Assembly (NCBI RefSeq): GCF_002162355.1
Contig: NZ_CP021434.1
Span: 2,394,501 to 2,458,500 of the forward strand
From: Tumebacillus avium
GTDB lineage: Bacteria > Bacillota > Bacilli > Tumebacillales > Tumebacillaceae
DNA: 64,000 bases
Reading direction: 5' to 3'
The notes beneath the pieces were generated by a model. That model was not told where the DNA came from and did no database searches. It was given only the letters and a program-made list of their open reading frames with translations. Both the position numbers and the translations under genes were made by a program. This document shows, piece by piece, positions 47,206-55,830 of the stretch; the stretch's first letter is position 1, and each line of letters opens with the position of its first letter.

Positions 47206-47234
47206 AAAGGCCGCCCGAAGCCGGGCGGCCTTTT
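47206..47234 (+). terminator. Terminator of the ABC exporter pair
   Basis: Stem AAAAGGCCGCCCG / CGGGCGGCCTTTT with a 3-base loop region. Confidence 0.95.
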
Positions 47235-47345
47235 CTTATTGCGGAGATTGGCAGGAATTTAGTAGTCAGTTATCTTTTGTCTTCTGTTATACTTAAAGTC
47301 TAGTATGTTGAGTATTTGCAATGCTTGAAAGAGGTGTTCTGACAG

Positions 47346-48311
47346 ATGACCGATTGGTTGGCGATCTGGAAGGCGCTTTTCATCGCAGGCGTTCTGGCCT
47401 ATCTGGCAGGCACGGCAGCTTATGGATGGCTGCCGATTCAGCGCAGACGTTTGAAGCGGAAGATCTTCGCCCGTGAGCGCGTGGCGTTCTCTTCCGACGT
47501 CAACACGGAGCTGCACGGCTATCACATCGGCCCCAACCATTGGGGAGCGGTGCTGTGGACGGCCGCGTTTTTGCTGCTGCTGGTCTTGCAGGTGGAAAGA
47601 GCCCTTTTGGTAATTGGCTGTTTTGTATATATCGGGGCGCTGACGTGCCACTATCACCGCAGCCGCCCGTATCAGAAGATGCAGGGCTATTTGTTGACCG
47701 ACCAGGGCATGTACCTGTTCCCGGAAAATTTGGGTCGGCCGTTATGGAACAAGTCGGAGCAGCTGTTCGCCGCCTGGGACGGGGTCTCCGGCTATAAGAT
47801 CGACGGGAGCTTCCTGCAGTTCGCAGGCGCTGACGGCAGCATCACAGCGCAGGTCGAGTACCGGGCTGTCGACTATGAACAGGTGAAAGCTGCTCTGTTT
47901 GAGCTGGGCGTGCAGCGCTTGGAGCTGACCGACCGCCTGTGGGCGGCACAGATCGATGAAGAGCGGTTTTACGCGCTGGAAGACGAGGTCAACGACTTGG
48001 GCTGGGATCTGCTCGACCTGTTCCATGAGGAACTGCAGGGCATGAACCTCCGCCCGGAGTTTGGCGTGATGCGCAACATGCCGGGCGACCGGCTGTTTGA
48101 AGAGCAGGCGCGCTCGTGGCTGCAGCTGAACCTCGTCGATGCCGACTCGTCCGAACGGGTCGCCGGCGGTTCGTTCCCGCTCTGGCACTCGACGGGCAGT
48201 GTTGGCTATCTGCTTGGCACCGGCGGGCAGGAGCTCGTCGACCGCCTGCAGGAGTGGATGAAAATGACCTTGCGCGATGCACAGAAGGCGAGAGAGGTGG
48301 TCGTGTCATGA
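47346..48311 (+). CDS. Hypothetical membrane protein, first of a look-alike pair
   Basis: 321 residues. An N-terminal helix (residues 10-26), two close helices (65-100), then a soluble domain starting with GYLLTDQGMYLFPENLGRPL and ending in a helical tail. ATG has GAGGTG upstream. No family recognised. It shares length and layout with the following gene, which starts inside its stop codon. Confidence 0.7.
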   Translation: MTDWLAIWKALFIAGVLAYLAGTAAYGWLPIQRRRLKRKIFARERVAFSSDVNTELHGYHIGPNHWGAVLWTAAFLLLLVLQVERALLVIGCFVYIGALTCHYHRSRPYQKMQGYLLTDQGMYLFPENLGRPLWNKSEQLFAAWDGVSGYKIDGSFLQFAGADGSITAQVEYRAVDYEQVKAALFELGVQRLELTDRLWAAQIDEERFYALEDEVNDLGWDLLDLFHEELQGMNLRPEFGVMRNMPGDRLFEEQARSWLQLNLVDADSSERVAGGSFPLWHSTGSVGYLLGTGGQELVDRLQEWMKMTLRDAQKAREVVVS

Positions 48312-49273
48312 TGGCCGGATTTTTGCTCGTCTTTGGGATCTGGATGGCGCTGTACGGCTTGAATGTGCCGGTCAGAGCGTATCTGATTCGCCGCCATGAT
48401 CAGCAGCATGAGGTGCTGCAGCGGGTCGATGTGCAGACCGGGATTGTGGAGAAGATGACCTTTTCCAAATACATGGTGCCGGTGGGGATCGCGCTGCTCC
48501 TGATCTCGACCGTACGGGTGATCACGCGGGAGCAACTCCTTGAGATCACCGATGTCGAAGCTGTGTTTGCCGGGATGTTGATCGGCCTTGTCGTGATCTC
48601 AGCCCTGTGGCCGTTCTACTACAAGAGCAAGACGCGGCGCACAGAAGCGGTCCTGTTTGACCGCGACGGCGTGACGATGTTTTCGCCGCGCGTCGGTCTC
48701 TTGTCCCAAGGGCCGTTCCAGACGCGGATCGACTGGAAGGACTGCTTTGGCTACTCGGTGTTCCGCGGGCATGTGATGCTGGCCTTGCGCCCGATCGGGC
48801 ATGTCGAGCAACTGTACGGGGACCATCGCGAAACGATGGAGAAGGTGCTGAATTCGCTGGGCATCCCCAAGCTGAACGCCTATGACGTGATCCGCAATGA
48901 CGAAGTGCCGGAGGAAGCGTTGCGCGCTGCCGAGCAGCATGTGCTGGCGATCGCCGAGGACGTGGCGGCAGGCTTCAGCACCGAGCTGGCAAGCGTTGGC
49001 ATCACGATCGATGTTCAACTCCTCGACACGGTCGAAGGCGAGCCGGAGCAAAGTCCGGATGCACATGCTCTGGTGCGCTTTCGGATCATGGAAGGGGACA
49101 ACGTGCTGCAGCAGCTGGACTGGCTGATCTGGGCGCTGTATGACGACTCGCTGGAACTCTTGTCCCTGCCGGAGCACCAGTATTATGAAGAGCTGGACGG
49201 GCGGGTGCAGGCGCTGGTCGACAACCGCCTGCGCGAACTGGGTGTCGCACAGAAGCCGATCGTGTTGCAATAG
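48308..49273 (+). CDS. Hypothetical membrane protein, second of the pair
   Basis: 321 residues from ATG 48308 (ATG ATG pair). One N-terminal helix, two central helices (about 58-100), then AVLFDRDGVTMFSPRVGLLS with WKDCFGYSVF, which echoes the LTDQGMYLFPE...WDGVSGYKI block of its neighbour. Probably diverged paralogues that work together. Unknown function; GTG- and ATG-coupled translation. Confidence 0.7.
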   Translation: MMAGFLLVFGIWMALYGLNVPVRAYLIRRHDQQHEVLQRVDVQTGIVEKMTFSKYMVPVGIALLLISTVRVITREQLLEITDVEAVFAGMLIGLVVISALWPFYYKSKTRRTEAVLFDRDGVTMFSPRVGLLSQGPFQTRIDWKDCFGYSVFRGHVMLALRPIGHVEQLYGDHRETMEKVLNSLGIPKLNAYDVIRNDEVPEEALRAAEQHVLAIAEDVAAGFSTELASVGITIDVQLLDTVEGEPEQSPDAHALVRFRIMEGDNVLQQLDWLIWALYDDSLELLSLPEHQYYEELDGRVQALVDNRLRELGVAQKPIVLQ

Positions 49274-49355
49274 GTCGATTTTTATAACTGGTTGAAAATT
49301 GCAATTCCATGTTAAGATAAAGTAACATTATTATCCTAACAAGGAGGTTGCGCCA

Positions 49356-49571
49356 GTGATAGAAGGTATCGGGAACTCTTCTTCGCACCAGCAGGTGTCG
49401 ATGCAACGGCAGCCTGTCAAGTATGTGCAGCACGATTTTGCGTTCCACACGACGCTTTCCAACGGATCGCGAGTGGTGCAGCACGAGACCAAAGAGACGA
49501 TCGTCGCTGCATCTGCCACCCAAGAGCGCAGCCATACGGCTGTCGGACAGCGCATTGACGTGTATTGCTAG
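49356..49571 (+). CDS. Hypothetical 71-residue protein
   Basis: Starts at GTG 49356 behind AAGGAGG. Hydrophilic, rich in His, Gln, Ser and Thr (SSSHQQVSMQRQPVKYVQHD), ending in IDVYC. No helix, no known family. Own promoter region and terminator, so probably a real monocistronic gene. Confidence 0.6.
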   Translation: MIEGIGNSSSHQQVSMQRQPVKYVQHDFAFHTTLSNGSRVVQHETKETIVAASATQERSHTAVGQRIDVYC

Positions 49572-49575
49572 AAGC

Positions 49576-49606
49576 GGCGCCTCCAAACATGGAGGTGCCT
49601 TTTTTT
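49576..49606 (+). terminator. Terminator between the 71-residue gene and cls
   Basis: Stem GGCGCCTCC / GGAGGTGCC, loop AAACAT, T7. Its 3' arm GGAGGTG is also the best ribosome site for the TTG start of cls. Confidence 0.88.
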
Positions 49607-51083
49607 GCGCATACTAGGGGGAAAGCGAATCGCAAGGGTGGTGACGACGATCTTCTGGATGATTCTTCTCGGTATGGGACTGCTGCAGGTGGTTTTCATC
49701 GGAACGGTGATCGCACTTGAGAACCGCAGCCCGGGGAAAACGGTGGCCTGGTTGATCGTACTCACGTTGCTTCCGTTGCTCGGATTCCTGCTGTATCTGG
49801 CCGCCGGCCGCAATGCCAGGAAAGAGAAGCTGTTCCGCCACAAGCACATGAAAGGCGGCAAACTGGAGTCGATCGTGGAAAAGCAGCTCCGGCAGATGAC
49901 CGAAGATCAGGTGTTGCTCGGATACGGCGTGCAGCAAAAAAAGCGTCTGGTGCGCCTGTCGCTGAACAACTCGCTGTCGCCGCTGACCAGCAACAATCGA
50001 TTTGAGGTGCTGACCGACGGCAAGCAGAAGTTTCAGGTGCTGTTCGAGGAGTTGGAAAAAGCGCAAGATCACATCCACCTGATGTATTACATCTTTAAAG
50101 ATGACGGGATCGGACAGGAAACGCGCAAGCTCTTGCTGCGCAAAAAACAGGAAGGCGTCGAGGTGCGGGTGATGGTGGACGGATTGGGATCGCACAAGAC
50201 GTCAAAACAGTTTTTTCAGGAGATGCGCGATGCGGGAATTGAGGTGGCGGTGTTTTTTCCGGTGAAGTTTCCTTATGTGACAAGCCGCTTGAACTTCCGC
50301 AATCATCGCAAAATCGTCGTCATCGACGGCCGGGTCGGACTGCTCGGCGGGATGAACATCGGGGATGAGTATCTGTCGCGCGACCCGAAGCTGGGCTATT
50401 GGCGCGACACGCATCTGCTGGTGCGCGGCGAAAGCGTGCAGTTGATGCAGAAGACGTTTTTGAACGACTGGTATTTTGTGACCAAGCAGAAGATCACCGC
50501 TGATAAATATTATCCCAAGCCGGAGCAGGTCGGGGACATGCTGGTGCAGATCGTGCCAAGCGGTCCCGATGCGGAGTTTGACTCGATTCGGCAGATATTT
50601 TTTACAGCCTGTGCAACGGCCGAGAAGCGGATTTATCTGCAGACGGCCTATTTCATTCCGGATGACAGCATCATCATGGCCTTGAAGATGGCAGCGTTGA
50701 GCGGAGTTGACGTGCGTGTGATCGTGCAAGGGGTGCCGGAGTACCGGGTGACCTATTGGGCGACGCGGTCGTATTTTACGGAGCTGCTCGATGCCGGGGT
50801 GAAGATTTATCAGTACGAAAAAGGGATCTTGCATACGAAGGTGCTGATCATCGATGATGAGGTGGCGTCTTTGGGCTCGGCAAATTTTGATATCCGGAGC
50901 TTTTTGCTGAACTTTGAGATCGGGGCATTTCTGTATAACAAGGAGTTTGCGGATCGGCTGGAGCGGGATTTCAGGATGGATCTGGAGAACAGCAGGCTGG
51001 TGGAGAAAGACGTGTACAAAAGCCGCCCGCTGAAGGATAAATTGCGGGAATCGGGGGCGCGGCTGTTGTCTCCGCTTTTGTAA
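49605..51083 (+). CDS. cls: Cardiolipin synthase
   Basis: Up to 492 residues. Two N-terminal helices (MILLGMGLLQVVFIGTVIAL and WLIVLTLLPLLGFLLYLAAG) anchor it in the membrane. Two phospholipase D motifs follow: FRNHRKIVVIDGRVGLLGGMN and the C-terminal ILHTKVLIIDDEVASLGSANFD. Joins two phosphatidylglycerols to cardiolipin. TTG 49605 has GGAGGTG 7 bp upstream, but that lies in a terminator; GTG 49638 or 49641 are alternatives. Confidence 0.92.
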   Translation: MRILGGKRIARVVTTIFWMILLGMGLLQVVFIGTVIALENRSPGKTVAWLIVLTLLPLLGFLLYLAAGRNARKEKLFRHKHMKGGKLESIVEKQLRQMTEDQVLLGYGVQQKKRLVRLSLNNSLSPLTSNNRFEVLTDGKQKFQVLFEELEKAQDHIHLMYYIFKDDGIGQETRKLLLRKKQEGVEVRVMVDGLGSHKTSKQFFQEMRDAGIEVAVFFPVKFPYVTSRLNFRNHRKIVVIDGRVGLLGGMNIGDEYLSRDPKLGYWRDTHLLVRGESVQLMQKTFLNDWYFVTKQKITADKYYPKPEQVGDMLVQIVPSGPDAEFDSIRQIFFTACATAEKRIYLQTAYFIPDDSIIMALKMAALSGVDVRVIVQGVPEYRVTYWATRSYFTELLDAGVKIYQYEKGILHTKVLIIDDEVASLGSANFDIRSFLLNFEIGAFLYNKEFADRLERDFRMDLENSRLVEKDVYKSRPLKDKLRESGARLLSPLL

Positions 51084-51189
51084 AAGCCCAAATTGCAAAG
51101 TTGATGAACCATTACCTAGACGCTGTAATACTTTGGAATGGGAGTCGTGCAGAATCGACAACAACATCCTTCCGAGGAGGTCTAGGGGT

Positions 51190-52461
51190 TTGAACAGAGA
51201 GGAACGACAGCTTGTTGCGTTTGAGCAGTTGGCTCGCGAAGTCGAGAAGCTCGTTTATTTGGTGCAGGAGAGCCAGCAAAATCAGTATGAATTTATGCAG
51301 GAAACGTGCCGTTTGCTTCAGGAGCAGCATCAGGATGTCAACTCGCTGGTCGCGCGTTCGAGCACGCAGGATCAGTTGAAAGGCATGCTTGATGAAGTAT
51401 TGAAGCAAATGAACGATCAGTTCCAGAGTCAGATGGGAGCGCCGGCCGGGATGGAGGCCGGCGATGTCAATATTCAAGTTGATCTGGATGGGGGGCCAGG
51501 CGGGCAGACCGGGGTGATTCCGACGCCGGCTGCGGAGCCTGGCGCGGTGCAAGCGCCGACGCAGGCCGGGTATGTCAGCCCCAATGCGACATCAGGCTGG
51601 ATTCAGCCGACCGAGCAACTGTTGCCGGGGGTACCGGCAGCGCCGCCCGGCCAAGACGTTTTCCCGTTCCCGCAAGCGGACGGGATGGAGCCGGATGGGG
51701 AGTATGAGGAAGTGGACGACGTTCCCCAGAGCGGTGTGATCACCGATGTGTCGCCGCTGCCGGAGATGGACGGGGAAGCGGTGCCGATTCCGCTGGGACA
51801 GCAGCAGGTCATGCCGATCTCCGAAATCGTCGAACAGGAGGCCATCCCGGTCGTCAAACCGGTCGCCGCTCCGGCGGCAGGCGCACAGATTCGCTTTTTC
51901 CACGCGTCGCCCGACACGCCGGGAGTGGATATCTACATCAACGGGAAAAAGGCGGCGGAAGACGTCGATTTTGAAGGCATCAGCGAATATTTCCCGCTGA
52001 CGCCGGGCCGCCACCGCGTGCAGGTGTTTCCGTATGCCAAACAAGTTGGCGCCCTGATCGACACCACCTTTAACGCCAAGCCCAACCAATCGTACACTTT
52101 TGCGATTGGCGGCTCGTTTAAAGACATTCGTCCGGTGATCATCGAGGATGAGCCAAAGCGCGCCAAACCGGGCTTTGCCCGCGTCAAAGTCGTCAATCTC
52201 TCGCCCAACGCGCCCGCTTTCGATGTTACCTTGCCCTCCGGCAAAGTGCTGATCGGCCATCTCACCTTCAAAGAAAAATCGCCGTATCTGCAAGTCACCC
52301 CCGGCCGCCGCGACCTCGAACTGCGCCTCGCAGGCAAAAAGGACATCATCCAGCGCCTGCCGAAAATGCGCTTCGACCCGGATGTGACGTACACGCTGTA
52401 CGTGGTTGGTCTTGCCGGCGGTCAACCGCCGCTGTCCACCGAGCTGATCCCGGAAGGCTAA
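51190..52461 (+). CDS. DUF4397 protein with coiled-coil N-terminus and Pro/Gly linker
   Basis: 423 residues from TTG 51190, with AGGAGG and AGGGG upstream. Residues 1-85 look helical or coiled-coil (REVEKLVYLVQESQQNQYEF). A long Pro/Gly/Glu-rich linker (about 90-235) follows. The C-terminal 190 residues hold two DUF4397-type beta units, one starting AQIRFFHASPDTPGVDIYIN and one starting ARVKVVNLSPNAPAFDVTLP. No signal peptide or membrane helix is visible, unusual for a domain often found in exported proteins. Spore or surface use is speculative. Confidence 0.82.
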   Translation: MNREERQLVAFEQLAREVEKLVYLVQESQQNQYEFMQETCRLLQEQHQDVNSLVARSSTQDQLKGMLDEVLKQMNDQFQSQMGAPAGMEAGDVNIQVDLDGGPGGQTGVIPTPAAEPGAVQAPTQAGYVSPNATSGWIQPTEQLLPGVPAAPPGQDVFPFPQADGMEPDGEYEEVDDVPQSGVITDVSPLPEMDGEAVPIPLGQQQVMPISEIVEQEAIPVVKPVAAPAAGAQIRFFHASPDTPGVDIYINGKKAAEDVDFEGISEYFPLTPGRHRVQVFPYAKQVGALIDTTFNAKPNQSYTFAIGGSFKDIRPVIIEDEPKRAKPGFARVKVVNLSPNAPAFDVTLPSGKVLIGHLTFKEKSPYLQVTPGRRDLELRLAGKKDIIQRLPKMRFDPDVTYTLYVVGLAGGQPPLSTELIPEG

Positions 52462-52483
52462 AGCAGCGGTAAAAGTTCAGCAT

Positions 52484-52519
52484 GCAGTCCTTTCTTTTTG
52501 CAGAAAGGGCTGCTTTTTT
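52484..52519 (+). terminator. Terminator of the DUF4397 gene
   Basis: Stem GCAGTCCTTTCT / AGAAAGGGCTGC with a T-rich loop, followed by T7. Confidence 0.93.
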
Positions 52520-52602
52520 TGCGTGGAAAAAGGGTATCCTGCATAAAGTAGAGAAATGCTCTTGGCAGCATAACCGCCGGAAACAGAAAGGATGTACATA
52601 CG

Positions 52603-53466
52603 ATGATCCAACAACCGTTTGGCCGCACCGGCTGGCAGGTGCCCCTGCTCAGCTTTGGCGCACAGCGCATCGTGGATGAACATAACTGCACCGAAGAAGA
52701 AGCGATCAAGATCGTCAATACTGCGATCGACCGCGGCATTACATACTTTGACACCGCGCCCAGCTATTCGGAAGGGCAGTCGGAACACCGCCTCGGCCTC
52801 GCCTTGCAGGGCCGCCGCCACGAAGTGAAGATCGCCACCAAAACGCACGACCGCACCCGCGACGGCTCCTTGCGCCTCTTGGAAGAGAGCTTGAAGCGTT
52901 TGCAGACCGACCACGTCGATGAGTGGCGCCTGCACAACATGGTGTCGATCGAACAGCTCGACCGCTGTTTTGCGGAAGACGGCGCGATCAAGGCGCTGCT
53001 CGAAGCCAAGGAGCAGGGACTTGTCAAAAAGCTCTCCATCTCCGGCCACACCAACCCGCAGGTGCTGGTCGAAGCGATCCGCCGCTTTGACTTTGACAGC
53101 GCCCTCGTCGCGCTCTCGGCGCTCGATCACCACATCTACTCCTTCGCCCATGAGTTTGTGCCGCTGGCCCGCGAAAAGGGCATGGCGATCGTCGGCATGA
53201 AAGTGTTGGCGCTGGGCAAACTTGGCGACTGGTATGAGCAGGCGCTTCGCTACACGTTGTCGCTGCCGATCTCCACGTCGATCGTCGGCATGGAGTCGAT
53301 GGAGCAGTTGGAGAAAAACCTCGCCATCGCCGAGAACTTCACCCCGATGACCGAGCAGGAGCGCCTCGATTTCTGGAAGGAGATCATGCATCTCGCCACG
53401 CCGCAGACGTTGCCGTGGAAAGCGTCCGTCTGGGGCTCCGACACCTGGTATCAGCGCGCGCAATAA
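52603..53466 (+). CDS. Aldo/keto reductase
   Basis: 287 residues. The (beta/alpha)8 fold is clear: TYFDTAPSYSEGQSE (catalytic Asp and Tyr), ATKTHDRTRDGSLRLLEESL with the catalytic Lys, VDEWRLHNM (His). NADPH-dependent carbonyl reduction; substrate unknown. Monocistronic. Confidence 0.92.
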   Translation: MIQQPFGRTGWQVPLLSFGAQRIVDEHNCTEEEAIKIVNTAIDRGITYFDTAPSYSEGQSEHRLGLALQGRRHEVKIATKTHDRTRDGSLRLLEESLKRLQTDHVDEWRLHNMVSIEQLDRCFAEDGAIKALLEAKEQGLVKKLSISGHTNPQVLVEAIRRFDFDSALVALSALDHHIYSFAHEFVPLAREKGMAIVGMKVLALGKLGDWYEQALRYTLSLPISTSIVGMESMEQLEKNLAIAENFTPMTEQERLDFWKEIMHLATPQTLPWKASVWGSDTWYQRAQ

Positions 53467-53473
53467 ATAGAAA

Positions 53474-53500
53474 AAGCCAGCAGATCTGCTCTGCTGGCTT
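53474..53500. terminator. Terminator between the aldo/keto reductase and ylbF-like gene
   Basis: Stem AAGCCAGCAG / CTGCTGGCTT, loop ATCTGCT; the genes converge here. Confidence 0.9.
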
Positions 53501-53514
53501 CTTGCCTTCTGAAA

Positions 53515-53964
53515 TTAGTGGCGTCCGCAGCCGCCCGATGAGCAGCTGCCACAGCCGCCGCTGGCGCCGTCGCCCGGTTCTTCGCCTTTTTCGACAGACA
53601 GCGTGTTGTTCACCGACGAAACGAGCGTGTGCAGGATGCCTTGGATGACATCGTTCAGGTCTTCCTGCGCCGCTTGCAGTTCGTCGATCAGCGGAATCTG
53701 CGCGATGCGGTCGAGCACATCATCATACTCCTGTTTCGCCTTGACCACCGCCGGATGATCGAACCCGTGGCGCAGGGAGAGCTGCGAGTATTGGTTGCGC
53801 TTGGCTTTTACCACAAACAAGAGCGCCTGTGCGTCGCCATGGCGGGAGATCTTGGTCTCCGCCTGACGGAAGCGCTTCATTTCTTCTGACGATTTGAGCA
53901 AGCTTGCGATCTCGTCCGCCTTCGTCAAGACGTCCGCCATCGATGTATGTTGAACAGCGTTCAC
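53515..53964 (-). CDS. YlbF-family protein with Gly/Cys-rich tail
   Basis: 149 residues from GTG 53964, AAGGAGG 8 bp upstream. The all-helical YlbF/YmcA core (ADEIASLLKSSEEMKRFRQA to DELQAAQEDLNDVIQGILHT) is followed by a tail GDGASGGCGSCSSGGCGRH with four cysteines. YlbF, YmcA and YaaT in Bacillus form a complex with iron-sulfur clusters that adjusts RNase Y cleavage and development. A similar role is plausible; the tail may hold a cluster ligand set. Confidence 0.85.
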   Translation of the reverse strand: MNAVQHTSMADVLTKADEIASLLKSSEEMKRFRQAETKISRHGDAQALLFVVKAKRNQYSQLSLRHGFDHPAVVKAKQEYDDVLDRIAQIPLIDELQAAQEDLNDVIQGILHTLVSSVNNTLSVEKGEEPGDGASGGCGSCSSGGCGRH

Positions 53965-54051
53965 TGTGAAAACCTCCTTCACCATAGTTACATTGTACTC
54001 CAAAACTTCTTTTTCTACATGGAAATATGCAAAAAAAGGAAGGGAAAAATA

Positions 54052-54303
54052 TTGGAACGATTGCAAGCTGAACTGATGCAGTACGCCGAGGAGCTGTCCG
54101 TTCATCTGCCCGGCGACTATGCGGCGCAGGACTATTATGATTTTCTGCGCAATCTGTATGAGGCGACCGTTCGCCATCACGGCGAGGAGACGGTGGCGCA
54201 GATGAGCGACGAGACGATTTTGAAAGTGATCAAAGGGCAAGTGCGCGAACTTATCCAGTTGAAACGAATCAACAAATTGCTAAAAAAACGAGACCGGATC
54301 TAA
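54052..54303 (+). CDS. Hypothetical 83-residue helical protein
   Basis: TTG 54052 with AAGGAAGGG about 6 bp upstream; ATG 54016 in the same frame has none. Sequence is helical and charged (MERLQAELMQYAEELSVHLP, ending RINKLLKKRDRI). No family recognised. Divergent from the ylbF-like gene. Confidence 0.55.
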   Translation: MERLQAELMQYAEELSVHLPGDYAAQDYYDFLRNLYEATVRHHGEETVAQMSDETILKVIKGQVRELIQLKRINKLLKKRDRI

Positions 54304-54395
54304 AAGATGTCCTGCTGCCTAAGAAAAGGCTGGTGCGGAAATGTACAAACTTGCGGGAGCGTGCTCTGCAACGAAAAAGCTCCTCTCCGTATGAA

Positions 54396-54427
54396 AAAGA
54401 CCCTTTCCGCCACGGGAAAGGGTCTTT
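54396..54427. terminator. Terminator between the 83-residue gene and feoB
   Basis: Perfect stem AAAGACCCTTTCC / GGAAAGGGTCTTT. It can end both converging transcripts. Confidence 0.93.
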
Positions 54428-54435
54428 CGGTTTGC

Positions 54436-55830
54436 TCACACCCAGCCAAAGAAGCGAACGGTCTGCGCGACGAGGAAGCAGACGCCAAGCGCGATTCCGG
54501 TCGGCAGCAAAATGGCGACCAGCGTCCATTTCGTGCTCTTGGTCTCTTTGGCGATCGTCCACATCGTGGTGCCGCACGGGTAGTGCAGGAGCGAGAACAG
54601 CATCATGCACAGCGCGGTCAGCCACGTCCAGCCGTAGGAGAGGAACAGATTCTTCAGCTCCGTCAGCGTGTTCATCTCGGTCATCGCACCGGTCGACAGG
54701 TAGCTCATGATCAGGATCGGCAAGACGATCTCGTTCGCCGGCAGCCCGAGGATAAACGCCATCAGGATGTAGCCGTCCAGCCCGATCGCCCGCGCAAACG
54801 GGTCGAGGAACAAGGCGGCGTGCTGCAGGATGCTCACATCGCCGATGTAGATGTTGGCGAGAATCCACGTCACCACCCCGGCCGGAGCGGCGACGATCAC
54901 GGCGCGCTTCAGCACAAACGCGGTGCGGTCATAGACCGAGCGGATCATCAGGCGGCCAAATTGCGGTTTGCGGTACGGCGGCAGTTCCAACGTGAAATTG
55001 GACGGGATGCCGCGTAAGAGCGTCTTGGACAGCAGCCACGACACCGACAGCGTCGCCGAGATCCCGATCAGGACCAGCCCGACCACCACCGCCGTCGCGA
55101 CCAGACTGCCGTATGCAAGCCCGACCGCGCCGCCCATAAACAAGGTGGCCAGCGTGATCAAAGTCGGAAAGCGTCCGTTGCAAGGCACAAAGTTATTGGT
55201 GATGATCGCAATGATCCGCTCGCGGGGCGACTCGATGATCCGGCAGGCGGTGACGCCAGCCGCGTTGCAGCCAAAGCCCATGCTCATCGTCAAAGCCTGC
55301 TTGCCGTGCGCCCCCGCTTTTTTGAAAAAGCGGTCGAGGTTAAACGCGACCCGGGGCAAATACCCAAAGTCCTCGAGGATCGCAAAGGCCGGGAAGAAGA
55401 TCGCCATCGGCGGCAGCATCACCGACACCACCCATGCCGTGCCGCGGTACAGCCCTTCGATCAGCACGCCATGCACCCAGGCCGGTGTGCCAAGCCATGC
55501 GAAGAACGCCGTCAGATAGCCTTCAATCCAGAAAAAGAAATCGGCGAGCAGGCTGGACGGGACGTTGGCCCCGGCAATCGTCAGGTAAAACACGGTGCCC
55601 AGCATCAGCAGCATGATCGGATAGCCGAGCCAGCGTGAAGTCAACACATTGTCGAGACGGCGGTCAAAATCGAGCTGGGTCTTGTTCTCCGGCAACGTCA
55701 CCGTCTGGGCAACGATCTCTTCGGTCCGCGCATAGATGTCGCTGACCATCTGGTCGCGCAAGGCGGACGTATCGTTTTGCTGCACGTTTTGCATCAAATT
55801 TTTCAACTGCTGGAACTGTCCTTGGTTCAT
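54436..55830 (-). CDS. feoB: FeoB membrane part, separate gene (gate/nucleoside-recognition domains)
   Basis: 464 residues holding the GDI-like start (MNQGQFQQLKNLMQNVQQND) and two Gate domains with FeoB signature residues: FGYLPRVAF, MGFGCNAAGVTACRIIESPRER (Cys in CNxxG) and FVPCNGRFPTLITLA. It makes the iron path in the membrane. Its ATG overlaps the stop of the GTPase gene by 4 bp (ATGA), so FeoB is split into two chains instead of one of about 650-770 residues. Not a frameshift artefact: both ends look natural. Confidence 0.92.
   Translation of the reverse strand: MNQGQFQQLKNLMQNVQQNDTSALRDQMVSDIYARTEEIVAQTVTLPENKTQLDFDRRLDNVLTSRWLGYPIMLLMLGTVFYLTIAGANVPSSLLADFFFWIEGYLTAFFAWLGTPAWVHGVLIEGLYRGTAWVVSVMLPPMAIFFPAFAILEDFGYLPRVAFNLDRFFKKAGAHGKQALTMSMGFGCNAAGVTACRIIESPRERIIAIITNNFVPCNGRFPTLITLATLFMGGAVGLAYGSLVATAVVVGLVLIGISATLSVSWLLSKTLLRGIPSNFTLELPPYRKPQFGRLMIRSVYDRTAFVLKRAVIVAAPAGVVTWILANIYIGDVSILQHAALFLDPFARAIGLDGYILMAFILGLPANEIVLPILIMSYLSTGAMTEMNTLTELKNLFLSYGWTWLTALCMMLFSLLHYPCGTTMWTIAKETKSTKWTLVAILLPTGIALGVCFLVAQTVRFFGWV

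Noticed and set aside
54304..54395. Extension of the 83-residue gene or a small RNA before the terminator
   Set aside because: Stop codon is clear and no promoter or structure beyond the terminator was seen.
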